From: a virus
DNA: 48,615 nucleotides
IMG/VR virus record: IMGVR_UViG_3300044630_001938
Location: 1-48,615 of that record
Reading direction: 5' to 3' (one strand)
In this document: positions 41,684 to 47,757 of the stretch, one piece after another
Layout of the letters: every line of letters starts with the position of its first letter
Position numbering within the stretch: position 1 is the first letter of the stretch
Position numbers and translations under genes: made by a program
Notes under the pieces: generated by a model
Database searches by the model: none
What the model was told of the DNA's origin: nothing
What the model saw: only the letters and a program-made list of their open reading frames with translations

Positions 41684-42174
41684 TGTGGTTGAGAATTTCT
41701 CTTAAGCAAAGTGTTCAATCGGAGGATTGAAGTGGGGCGATGCTCGCAATACCAGCGTCCGCCACGATACTTAACTATGACGGGCATCTTCGGTTTGAAC
41801 GGCCTTGAGTCGAAAACGTTGCAGAACACCGTCTTTCCGCTCTCTGTCTTGACCAGCATCACTCGGTGATTGGGGTAATCGGCCCTCAATACGTCGGCCT
41901 TCTCCATCACCTCTGGGTCTGCGGCGGCTGGCTCCATCACCTTGGTGTCGATGCCGTCGCTATGGACTTCAATGAGGCCGAACTTCTCCACGACGGCCTT
42001 CCAGCCGACTTCGGTGAAAGCGATGGGGCAGGTCTTCAAGGGACGTTTGCCCTGAGGCATGCGTTCCCAATGTTCACCCTCGGTGAGGGAATTCCTGAAA
42101 ATGACCAATTCGTCCTTGGGGACCCCAAAACGCTCGATGACGTCAGATTCCTTCCATTGGACGAAATCACTCAT
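41680..42174 (-). CDS. Putative winged-helix-type protein (164 aa)
   Basis: Residues about 10-60 (VIERFGVPKDELVIFRNSL, then EGEHWERM, later IAFTEVGWKAVV) resemble phage DNA-binding domains in which a helix-turn-helix is followed by GxHW and an (Y/F)TxxG strand, as in KilA/AntA-like N-terminal modules. The C-terminal part (about 100-155) is beta-rich with basic and aromatic residues. It is coupled to rusA by ATGA and to the small Lys-rich frame. It could be a terminase small subunit candidate or regulator; neither is proved. Confidence 0.45.
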   Translation of the reverse strand: MSDFVQWKESDVIERFGVPKDELVIFRNSLTEGEHWERMPQGKRPLKTCPIAFTEVGWKAVVEKFGLIEVHSDGIDTKVMEPAAADPEVMEKADVLRADYPNHRVMLVKTESGKTVFCNVFDSRPFKPKMPVIVKYRGGRWYCEHRPTSILRLNTLLKRNSQPQ

Positions 42175-42656
42175 TGTGACAGATGCTCGATAACCGCCCC
42201 CATAAGCGTGGAATCAATGTGTTCGGCCCGTTTCACCCAAACACCCAAAAACGGCTTATCCGTGCGAAACTTCATAATCTTGCCGAAAACGACCTGACAG
42301 TCGTCATGCCAGAATCCGCAGTTAGTCAGCGAATCGCACACGGCCTTGGCCAAGTTGTCGAAATCGGGCCGAGTGTCCATGTGGACGGTCTTGCCCTTGT
42401 CGGCCAAAGTGTTCGGAAAACCGAAATACAGCGTCAACTCCAGCGGTCCCGTGTAAGGCTTGTCTGGGCGGTGCTTGGACGCCTTCAGTTCAAATTCCTT
42501 CATCCACGCCTTGATGGCCGACTTCGTCGTCTTGCCGACGAACATGCGGTTGTCCTTGGTCTTCAGGATTCGCAGGTCGGACTGGTGAGTCGTCTTGATG
42601 GGGACGATGTCCACGATGAACTTACGTTCAAAATAGTTGGGGACGTTGTCAGCCAT
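42171..42656 (-). CDS. rusA: RusA-like Holliday junction resolvase (161 aa)
   Basis: The motif RPDFDNLAKAVCDSL (residues 97-111) followed by FWHDDCQVV (115-123) and Lys126/Lys129 is diagnostic of RusA. Asp98, Asp100, Lys104 and Asp118/119 correspond to the metal site and catalytic Lys. The enzyme cuts four-way junctions in pairs and would resolve recombination or replication branches before packaging. The start at 42656 is chosen over 42683 so that the inverted repeat at 42659-42694 stays outside the gene. It is the first gene of the late minus-strand block and is linked to the next by ATGA. Confidence 0.88.
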   Translation of the reverse strand: MADNVPNYFERKFIVDIVPIKTTHQSDLRILKTKDNRMFVGKTTKSAIKAWMKEFELKASKHRPDKPYTGPLELTLYFGFPNTLADKGKTVHMDTRPDFDNLAKAVCDSLTNCGFWHDDCQVVFGKIMKFRTDKPFLGVWVKRAEHIDSTLMGAVIEHLSQ

Positions 42657-42695
42657 TGGTTGACAGTTGTTCCCATCATCCACAGGTTGTCAACA
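42657..42695. promoter_or_regulatory. Divergent control region with inverted repeat
   Basis: GTTGACA (42659-42665) is the exact reverse complement of TGTCAAC (42688-42694). Each arm holds a TTGACA-like -35 hexamer, one pointing each way, between the diverging rusA and HTH genes. Proper -10 boxes are not clear, and transcripts would be almost leaderless. It is a good operator candidate for the HTH protein encoded on the plus side. Confidence 0.45.
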
Positions 42696-43328
42696 ATGGA
42701 CAACGAGAGACTTGATACCAACCCCTCATCCAACCACACGGGCAAGAGGGTCAGCAAGGAGCGGAGGGCACAGGTGGAGGAACTGCTCAGGTCGGGCGTT
42801 CCCATCCTCGACGTGGCCAAGACGGTCCGCATGTCTCCCAACAATGTCATGGCCATCAAGCGGGACATGCCAGAGACCACTGGACTCAAGGACGAGTTCA
42901 AGGCTACGACGGTCCGCAACCTCAAGGCCTTCGTCCAGAGGGCGTCCCAAAAACTGGTCGATGAGTTGGACTCCCTCCACGTCAGCCAAATCCCCATCGC
43001 CATGGGTATCAGCATCGACAAGATAAACGCCTTGCAGGACCAGCCTCAGGCGGTGGTTGAGCATAGGTTCAGTATCAGCCATGATGCCCTCGACAAACTG
43101 CTCAAGGCCAAGGGTCAGGGGGTAAGGGTAGACGACAAGGGGGTCATTGACCTTGAGGTCGCACAGCCTAAGCCAGAATCCACCCAGAACTTCCTCGATT
43201 GGGCTAAGGACCCTAAGGATTTTTTGAACAAAACGGTAGTACCTGACTATCCGTCACACGAATCCCCCATTCCCGACGTTCGACCCCCCCCGCCCCCTTC
43301 TAATCATGAGGATGAGGGTGAGGATTAG
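42696..43328 (+). CDS. HTH DNA-binding protein, regulator or small-terminase candidate (210 aa)
   Basis: The start MDNERLDTN directly follows the inverted repeat. Residues 18-55 (VSKERRAQVEELLRSG then PILDVAKTVRMSPNNVMAIKRD) form a helix-turn-helix. A long helix (about 65-92, TVRNLKAFVQRASQKLVDEL) and IPIAMGISIDKINALQDQPQ follow, a pattern I associate with phage HTH proteins that oligomerise. The C-terminus is Pro-rich (PDVRPPPPPSNHEDEGED). It is the only plus-strand gene between 2.5 and 44.6 kb apart from shadows. It could repress its own and the rusA promoter, or be the missing small terminase subunit. Confidence 0.65.
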   Translation: MDNERLDTNPSSNHTGKRVSKERRAQVEELLRSGVPILDVAKTVRMSPNNVMAIKRDMPETTGLKDEFKATTVRNLKAFVQRASQKLVDELDSLHVSQIPIAMGISIDKINALQDQPQAVVEHRFSISHDALDKLLKAKGQGVRVDDKGVIDLEVAQPKPESTQNFLDWAKDPKDFLNKTVVPDYPSHESPIPDVRPPPPPSNHEDEGED

Positions 43329-43554
43329 ATTTCGCACAACATGAATTATGTCTAGTCGAGGGTGATACATGAGCCAATCACACACGATTAGCGGGTCAAA
43401 GCGGTGAGGTGACGTCTGGGGGGCTTGACATAGGGGGCTATGTTTAAAGAGTTACCATGCCTCGCACGTCGGGTTAGATACACCTAACTCGATTCACCCT
43501 CTAGGATTGGCTAGGAAGGCAGATGACTAGGCCAAGGCCATGATACCATGTGCC
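43329..43554. other. Convergent intergenic region with hairpin, no gene seen
   Basis: These 226 nt separate the 3' ends of the plus HTH gene and the minus nuclease gene. GGGTTAG (43471-43477) pairs with CTAACTC (43484-43490) around a six-base loop with one G-T pair, but no T-tract follows, so a terminator is only possible. CTAGG occurs several times between 43498 and 43565. No frame over 20 codons is convincing. Confidence 0.45.
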
Positions 43555-44043
43555 TCAGGTGCTAGGTCCTCTGGTGGCAAACGGTAAGGTCCTACAGGCT
43601 ATCTTCCACAGGTTAGGGATAGGCACGAGTATGACCTTGGCGGCATTGTCATCGCCGCCTGATACGAGCCTACAGCCATAGGCATCTGGGTTGGCATGTG
43701 CGGCCCTGAGATAGTCCTTCAAGTCTTGGGTCGGCAAGACGAGTGCCATCGCTGGCACGTCGCCCAGCCTGAAGATGTGAACCCAAAAATCGGCCGATGT
43801 AACAGCGATGCCTGACTTACGTCCACGGCACTCGTACTCGAATACGGCATTACCTGTGGTGGCCCAAGTATCACGCTCGGTCTTCACCTCGACCTTGGCT
43901 TGGTCCGTGCCCAGCCATGTGAGCCAGTTCTCACCTGCTTGGCCGTACTGTAAGTCTATGTCGAACTTGGCTCGGTCAGAGCCAGAGGAGCGGGATGCCT
44001 GTACTTCGGAGTGATTCATGATGTGCGTAGAGTAAGTTCTCAT
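43555..44043 (-). CDS. PD-(D/E)xK-family nuclease (162 aa)
   Basis: Residues 28-54 hold Asp28/Asp30 and then VEVKTE (51-56), giving the E-x-K core. TGNAVFEYECRG (63-74) and SGIAVTSADFW (77-87) are also typical of the phage PD-(D/E)xK group with (V/E)EVKxD...TGNxFxEYExxGxxSGI. This fold includes junction resolvases and restriction-like nucleases. It overlaps the lysozyme gene by up to 68 nt; a start at 44019 (MNHSEV) would shorten the overlap. Substrate unknown. It might process replication intermediates or degrade host DNA. Confidence 0.78.
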   Translation of the reverse strand: MRTYSTHIMNHSEVQASRSSGSDRAKFDIDLQYGQAGENWLTWLGTDQAKVEVKTERDTWATTGNAVFEYECRGRKSGIAVTSADFWVHIFRLGDVPAMALVLPTQDLKDYLRAAHANPDAYGCRLVSGGDDNAAKVILVPIPNLWKIACRTLPFATRGPST

Positions 44044-44539
44044 ACCTCATGCCTGTGGCCATCTTGCGTCGGGCCATGGAATAGGCATAACCTACAGAGG
44101 TGAGCGGCTTCCATGGGGCCTTGGCATTGTATGGGCATACCACGGCTGGCTCGTAAGGACTGATGACGTGCTTGATGTCCGTCATGTGCCCTATCTTGTT
44201 CAGTATGCTTGGGCCCAGTGAGTAGCATGCATACAGCAAGGCTGGGCTGGGCGGTGCCCTGTGATGTACCCTGAAGCGTGAGACTATCTTCAACAGGAAC
44301 GTAGTTGCGTACTCACGTGCTATGTGTGGGTCATATGCACTGTGATACGGGTGCACAGGCAAGCCATCACGTTGCCTCATGTCGCTGATGTCATTCCACG
44401 CACTCTGGTGTATCTGAAATGCACCAATGGCTGGGCCATCAGGATGGCCGACGTCGCCCTTGGCCTTGGGGTCATCCCCTGACTCAATGAGTGCGAGTGC
44501 ATGAGCCAATGCTCGCTGGTCTGTGTATACTGTGTGCAT
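43976..44539 (-). CDS. Lysozyme/transglycosylase-like endolysin (187 aa)
   Basis: The segment ALALIESGDDPKAKGDVG (14-31) followed by AIGAFQIHQSAWND (37-50) matches the soluble lytic transglycosylase or goose-type lysozyme core, I-E-S-G-x(n)-G-D-x-G...G-x-x-Q-I-H. Glu19 is the likely catalytic acid. Residues about 88-115 contain ALLYACYSLG, the later helix of this fold. It should cut peptidoglycan glycan strands, at lysis or at entry. The start at 44539 (MHTVYTDQ) is preferred. A start at 44581 shares bases with the divergent gene's ATG and would add 14 residues. No signal peptide. It lies far from the holin. Confidence 0.75.
   Translation of the reverse strand: MHTVYTDQRALAHALALIESGDDPKAKGDVGHPDGPAIGAFQIHQSAWNDISDMRQRDGLPVHPYHSAYDPHIAREYATTFLLKIVSRFRVHHRAPPSPALLYACYSLGPSILNKIGHMTDIKHVISPYEPAVVCPYNAKAPWKPLTSVGYAYSMARRKMATGMRYENLLYAHHESLRSTGIPLLWL
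44522..44531 (+). promoter_or_regulatory. Possible extended -10 promoter for the 44580 gene
   Basis: TGTGTATACT contains the -10 hexamer TATACT with an upstream TG. It lies about 50 nt before the ATG at 44580. The -35 region is weak. The site is within the 5' end of the divergent lysozyme gene. Confidence 0.3.
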
Positions 44540-44579
44540 TGGCTTGCCCTTGCTAATACGTATGTGAATGGTGGGAGTC

Positions 44580-45047
44580 ATGGCAATCAAACGTACTGGC
44601 AAGGGCAAGGCCAAGAGTAAGGCAAAGCAGGCCAACCCGCTTAAGCGGAAGTATGGCGAGAGCGGTGTCGAGGCCTTCATCGAACACCAGAAAAGAATTA
44701 ATGAGGAACAGGTCAACAACATGATGATGCTCGAGCCACGTGATTGGTGTGACTACGCATGCGTTGGAGTGGCAGAGGACAACATGGGGTCACTACGTTG
44801 CGTGTATGACCTCAACATACTGGAGCATGCATATGCACTCATGTATGCGTATGAAGAGTTCGGATACGAGAGTATCGAGAAACTCATTACACATGCTACG
44901 CCTGAACAGTTCGACATGGCTCAGGAGTGGGTATCGTACAATACGCTACGTGCTGTGCCGCACATGGGACCTAATTCACCCCTCTTCGTACGCTCCCACG
45001 ACCCCAAAAAGTGGCAGACAGGCCAAGAATGGGCCATTGGCTGGTAA
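44580..45047 (+). CDS. Early hypothetical protein with Lys-rich N-terminus (155 aa)
   Basis: The start MAIKRTGKGKAKSKAKQ at 44580 is preferred; an ATG at 44568 would add four residues. The first 30 residues are strongly basic, followed by a helix (GVEAFIEHQKRINEEQVNNMMM) and a mixed region with two Cys (DWCDYACVG), then helices rich in Tyr/Glu (LEHAYALMYAYEEFGYESI) and a C-terminus with WQTGQEWAIGW. No family recognised. A basic tail plus compact domain suggests nucleic-acid contact. It is the first gene of the plus-strand early block. Confidence 0.6.
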   Translation: MAIKRTGKGKAKSKAKQANPLKRKYGESGVEAFIEHQKRINEEQVNNMMMLEPRDWCDYACVGVAEDNMGSLRCVYDLNILEHAYALMYAYEEFGYESIEKLITHATPEQFDMAQEWVSYNTLRAVPHMGPNSPLFVRSHDPKKWQTGQEWAIGW

Positions 45048-45091
45048 ATTGATTTCGTTGTACATCAACGACTTACAACTATCTATCTACG

Positions 45092-45119
45092 GACGCTTGA
45101 CGTAGAACTACAAAGCGTC
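45092..45119 (+). repeat. Nested hairpin downstream of the 44580 gene
   Basis: GACGCT (45092-45097) pairs with AGCGTC (45114-45119), and inside it GTAG pairs with CTAC. It lies 45 nt after the stop and precedes a second hairpin. It may stabilise the transcript or be part of a terminator pair. Confidence 0.4.
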
Positions 45120-45129
45120 ATGTTGAATG

Positions 45130-45157
45130 CATGGTGATTAACGCACCATGTTCTTTA
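45130..45157 (+). terminator. Possible terminator before the tRNA cluster
   Basis: CATGGTG (45130-45136) pairs perfectly with CACCATG (45144-45150) around a seven-base loop, followed by TTCTTT. The T-run is imperfect. It could end transcription of the 44580 gene or serve as a processing site before the tRNAs. Confidence 0.4.
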
Positions 45158-45166
45158 ACAATCTTC

Positions 45167-45241
45167 GGGTGAGTCTAGCGACTATGTAAGGCATTAGAGG
45201 CCACGACACATACAGGGGTGCAATTCCCCAATCATCCACCA
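45167..45241 (+). pseudogene. Degenerate tRNA-like element with CCA
   Basis: The size (72 nt to the discriminator, then CCA) and acceptor arms (gggtgag/atcatcc, six of seven pairs) are tRNA-like, and the T arm region aggggTGCAATTcccca is close to its neighbours. No convincing anticodon stem can be formed at the right place and the T loop is changed, so it is probably a decayed third tRNA. It shares TCCACCAATT at its 3' end with both tRNA-Ala genes. Confidence 0.4.
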
Positions 45242-45245
45242 ATTT

Positions 45246-45320
45246 GGGGGCTTAGTGATAATGGTAGCACAAGCGGTTTGCATCCGCTGGGTAGGGGTTC
45301 GATTCCCCTAGCCTCCACCA
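45246..45320 (+). tRNA. tRNA-Ala (anticodon UGC)
   Basis: Acceptor stem gggggct/agcctcc with one G-T pair, anticodon arm agcgg-TTTGCAT-ccgct with TGC at 34-36, T arm agggg-TTCGATT-cccct, and an encoded CCA (45318-45320). All arms are well formed. It probably reads GCA and other alanine codons. Confidence 0.92.
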
Positions 45321-45324
45321 ATTT

Positions 45325-45398
45325 GGGGACTTAGTACAATGGCAGTACACTCGGATGGCATCCGTGTGATGAGGGTTCGATTCCCTTAGTCTCCACCA
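45325..45398 (+). tRNA. tRNA-Ala (anticodon GGC)
   Basis: Acceptor stem ggggact/agtctcc, anticodon arm ctcgg-ATGGCAT-ccgtg with GGC at 34-36 and a T-T mismatch in the stem, T arm agggTTCGATTccct, and encoded CCA (45396-45398). Base 32 is A, which is unusual. It starts four bases after the previous tRNA and is clearly a diverged copy of it. Function is likely but the mismatch lowers certainty. Confidence 0.8.
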
Positions 45399-45656
45399 AT
45401 TACCCACGCATGAATGTCGGCCACTGGCTGGTCCGAAGTACATGTGATAAGAGGCAAGTCTAGTTGGCTTGCTGGGGTTCAAATTGGGCCACACTTGCAG
45501 ATAGGGCAGTTCTCCAATCACAGAGCACTAGAACGCTCGCCCTCTGGCATTACAGGCCCATCAATTTGCAGGTCTTGAAGCGAGTCTGGTTGTATTCTCG
45601 CCAAAGTTAAATGGGGGTCATGTCCCTGCCTGCATCCAATTCCACCCACACATACA
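45399..45656. other. Intergenic region after the tRNAs
   Basis: No confident gene is seen in these 258 nt. A 17-codon frame at 45410-45463 starts after CCACCAATTACCCACGC, which resembles the early leader, but is too short to trust. TGTATTCT near 45589 resembles a -10 box without a good -35. The end (TTCCACCCACACATACA) is the leader of the 45657 gene. Confidence 0.4.
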
Positions 45657-45755
45657 ATGAATAAAGCACAAATCGGCACCCTCTGGGTTGTCGCCCTCGT
45701 AATCGACACGGCTATTCTCGTAGCCCTCTGCGTGACCGTCGGCCTCATCTGGTAA
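45657..45755 (+). CDS. Single-pass membrane peptide (32 aa)
   Basis: The ATG follows TTCCACCCACACATACA, the early leader of this phage. The product is almost wholly one hydrophobic helix (about residues 8-31, WVVALVIDTAILVALCVTVG and LIW) with a short MNKAQIGT start. It should insert in the inner membrane. It precedes a TTCG-loop hairpin and the RecE-like operon part. Early membrane peptides in phages often block superinfection or affect the host envelope; here this is only a possibility. Confidence 0.6.
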   Translation: MNKAQIGTLWVVALVIDTAILVALCVTVGLIW

Positions 45756-45760
45756 ATGCC

Positions 45761-45776
45761 AGCCCCTTCGGGGGCT
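45761..45776 (+). promoter_or_regulatory. UUCG-loop hairpin between small early genes
   Basis: AGCCCC (45761-45766) pairs with GGGGCT (45771-45776) around TTCG. Only a poor T-run follows, so a leaky terminator or RNA-stability hairpin is likely. The A/C-rich leader TTTCACCACACACAC and the ATG at 45840 lie downstream. Confidence 0.5.
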
Positions 45777-45839
45777 TCACTTTCCTTCAATACACTTGAC
45801 CGACGCCCTCAAAGGGGCACAACCTTTCACCACACACAC

Positions 45840-46061
45840 ATGAAACACGATAGCAAACAACGTCACCCAGAGGTGAAGCGTATGCTCCAGTGTGCTCGCA
45901 TGGCTCATTACCTGAGCGTCGAGTACAGCCAGAGCACCAGCCCTGATGCTCCCTTCCTTGCCAACAGCATGCGGGACGTCAGAGACGCCTCCCTCAACGC
46001 CCTCCAGCAACTCTCCCAACAACACAGAAATGAAACATTACGACCCATCGACCCTCGCTGA
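45840..46061 (+). CDS. Small helical early protein (73 aa)
   Basis: The ATG at 45840 follows CACCACACACAC; the longer frame from 45756 would include the hairpin. The product starts MKHDSKQRHPEVKRMLQCA and is helical and charged (MRDVRDASLNALQQLSQQH), without membrane span. Its 3' end overlaps the RecE-like gene by 32 nt, so it is co-translated with it. Function unknown. Confidence 0.55.
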   Translation: MKHDSKQRHPEVKRMLQCARMAHYLSVEYSQSTSPDAPFLANSMRDVRDASLNALQQLSQQHRNETLRPIDPR

Positions 46062-46878
46062 TTTCAAGTTCGAGTTCGTCGCATCTGAAATCATCCACGG
46101 CCTCGAGGAAGCCAAGTACCGCTCCCTCGACTGCCTCAATCAGTCCACGCTGAAGAAGGCCTTGGCCGTCTCGCCGTTCCACGCCGACTGGCTCAGGTCC
46201 AACCCTGACAGGACGCCTGCCATGGCATTCGGCTCGGCCCTGCACACCTTCGTGCTCGAGCCTGAGAACTTCCCTGAACTGTACGCAGTCGCACCCGTGT
46301 GTGACCGCAGGACCACGCAGGGCAAGGCCACGTGGAATGACTTCATCGCAGACATCGGACACCGTGAGCCCATCAAGGCTGAGGACTATGAGGACATGCA
46401 GGCCATGAAGGCCAGCGTGGGCAATCTGTTCCAAAGCAAGCACGGCAAGACGCACGTCGAGTCCGCCTTCATCAGCGAAATCCTCGTGACCGAGGGTGAG
46501 TTCAAGGGCAAGCGTGTACGCCTCAAGGGCAAACTCGATTGCTACCATGAGCATGAGGACCATGCAGTCATCAAGGACCTGAAGACCGTCGCTGACATCA
46601 GCAACGTAGGCGGTGCCTCGTACCATTCCAACTGGGCCATGCAGAGCGGCCTGTACAGGGACGCCCTCGAGTTCGCTATCCGCAAGCCTGCCTCGTTCAT
46701 CTACGTATGCGTGGGCAAGGACAAGCCGTTCGACAGCCGTGTGTTCCAGTGCTCCAAGGAGATGCTGGCCAAGGGCTCGCTCGAATACGGACGTGCCATC
46801 CACATGTGGCTCTCTTGGGAAGCCCTCGGCAAGCCCAACACCGCAACCTTCCTCGGGGTGCAGGAACTCAATGGCTAA
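46030..46878 (+). CDS. RecE-like exonuclease, PD-(D/E)xK / DUF3799 family (282 aa)
   Basis: Residues 35-80 (CLNQSTLKKALAVSPFHADW, then MAFGSALHTFVLEPE) match the N-terminal helices of the DUF3799 exonuclease VIII-like family. The catalytic part has LD at 169-170, DLK at 183-185 and QSGLY at 205-209, the D...(D/E)xK...QxxxY order of these nucleases. It degrades one strand from double-strand ends to give 3' single strands for annealing. With the ERF protein at 1224 it makes a RecET-like pair, although the two genes lie at opposite ends of the early operon. The start at 46030 is preferred; it lacks a Shine-Dalgarno. The last bases overlap the ATG of the initiator gene. Confidence 0.85.
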   Translation: MKHYDPSTLADFKFEFVASEIIHGLEEAKYRSLDCLNQSTLKKALAVSPFHADWLRSNPDRTPAMAFGSALHTFVLEPENFPELYAVAPVCDRRTTQGKATWNDFIADIGHREPIKAEDYEDMQAMKASVGNLFQSKHGKTHVESAFISEILVTEGEFKGKRVRLKGKLDCYHEHEDHAVIKDLKTVADISNVGGASYHSNWAMQSGLYRDALEFAIRKPASFIYVCVGKDKPFDSRVFQCSKEMLAKGSLEYGRAIHMWLSWEALGKPNTATFLGVQELNG

Positions 46879-47530
46879 GGACTTCGAGTTCAAGGGAGTC
46901 TGGATTCCGTCACGTGTGTTCACCGACGCACGGCTGACGCAGTCCGACAAGTTCCTGTTCGGGGTGATTCACATCCTGTGCAATGAGCGTGGGTGCTTCG
47001 CCACACGTGAGAGCCTGTCCGAGTACATGAGCCAGTCCGTACGCAACACCCAGTACAGCATCAGTCGCCTGATGGACTGCGGGTACGTACGCAGGGACGA
47101 GGACGGCACCCTCTGGGACATCATCAGCCACACCCTCGACAGGGGTGAAAAACCTTTCACGGGAGGGGTGAAGAATTCTTCATCTCACCCCCGAAGAAAT
47201 TTTCACCCAGATAGTAATAAGGGAAAGGAACAAGATGAAGTAAAGGCACCTGAGGTGCTGGTAGAGGATACCTTCATCCGTACCGACAAGGCTTTGAGCA
47301 AGGCATGGGACAAGTGGCTTGAGCACCGCAGGTCCAAGCGTTGGTCCACGACCAATACCTACATCGCCAACTGGAACAGCGTATTCGAGGGCTGGGGGTC
47401 CATCAAGGCCGTCCAAGCAATCGAACAAAGCCTCCTGCAAGGCTGGCAGGGGCTGTTTGAACCCAAGATGGGTGCCAGCCCTAGGGCACAGGCTCCCAAG
47501 GGCGACCAAGACCACGCCAAAGGCTTCTAA
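46871..47530 (+). CDS. Replication initiator protein with winged-helix domain (219 aa)
   Basis: Residues 9-75 (VWIPSRVFTDARLTQSDKF onward, with RESLSEYMSQSVRNTQYSI and a RRDEDG wing) form the winged-helix/HTH_36 fold of phage and plasmid replication initiators (lambda O, RepA-like). A polar linker (about 92-135) is encoded by the repeat-rich DNA at 47142-47208. The C-terminal part contains a helix motif AWDKWLEHRRS...TYIANWNSVFEGWG, common at the end of phage replication proteins that bind the helicase loader. Next genes are a coiled-coil protein and a DnaC-like loader, as in O/P systems. The ATG overlaps the RecE-like stop. Confidence 0.8.
   Translation: MAKDFEFKGVWIPSRVFTDARLTQSDKFLFGVIHILCNERGCFATRESLSEYMSQSVRNTQYSISRLMDCGYVRRDEDGTLWDIISHTLDRGEKPFTGGVKNSSSHPRRNFHPDSNKGKEQDEVKAPEVLVEDTFIRTDKALSKAWDKWLEHRRSKRWSTTNTYIANWNSVFEGWGSIKAVQAIEQSLLQGWQGLFEPKMGASPRAQAPKGDQDHAKGF
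47142..47208 (+). repeat. Candidate replication origin: GGGTGA boxes in the initiator gene
   Basis: Five GTGA-type boxes lie in alternating directions: GGGGTGAAA (47142), CTTTCAC (47154), GGGGTGAA (47165), TCACCCC (47185) and TTTTCACCC (47200). A perfect 14-bp palindrome TGAAGAATTCTTCA is at 47169-47182. An AT-richer stretch (AGATAGTAATAAGGG) follows. Iterons inside the linker part of an initiator gene are the design of lambdoid origins. Confidence 0.6.
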
Positions 47531-47535
47531 CCACC

Positions 47536-47757
47536 ATGAGCAACGAACAACAATGGACCAGCCTCGAGGGCAAGACCCCCGAGGAACTCAAACAAATCAT
47601 CCACACCCTGCGTGGCGAGGTGAGCAAACTGCGTACGGAGCGGAACGAGCAGGCCGAAGACATGGCCAAGCACGTCCAACGCTTCCACGAACTGCGGGAG
47701 AGTTTCGCCATGCTGAGTCAGCAGGTGAACGACCTCGTAAAGCGTAAGAAGTCATGA
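47536..47757 (+). CDS. Coiled-coil early protein (73 aa)
   Basis: Starts MSNEQQWTSLEGKTPEELKQ. Residues 16-70 form a long charged heptad coil (IIHTLRGEVSKLRTERNEQ, later SQQVNDLVKRKK). It lies between initiator and helicase loader with ATGA overlap to the latter, so it may bridge the two or regulate loading. No family recognised. Confidence 0.6.
   Translation: MSNEQQWTSLEGKTPEELKQIIHTLRGEVSKLRTERNEQAEDMAKHVQRFHELRESFAMLSQQVNDLVKRKKS

Noticed and set aside
43425-43453. Promoter starting with TTGACA in the convergent region
   Set aside because: No acceptable -10 box at 16-18 nt, and no gene starts downstream on that strand.
44554-44566. TAATACG-starting sequence like a T7-type promoter
   Set aside because: Only the first seven bases match, no phage RNA polymerase gene is seen, and no second copy of the sequence was noticed.
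45410-45463. 17-codon frame after the tRNA cluster
   Set aside because: Its leader is only partly similar to the CACACA pattern and the peptide shows no recognisable features.
45481-45500. Fourth tRNA suggested by GGGGTTCAAATTGGG
   Set aside because: The T stem cannot pair properly and no acceptor or anticodon arm is found around it.
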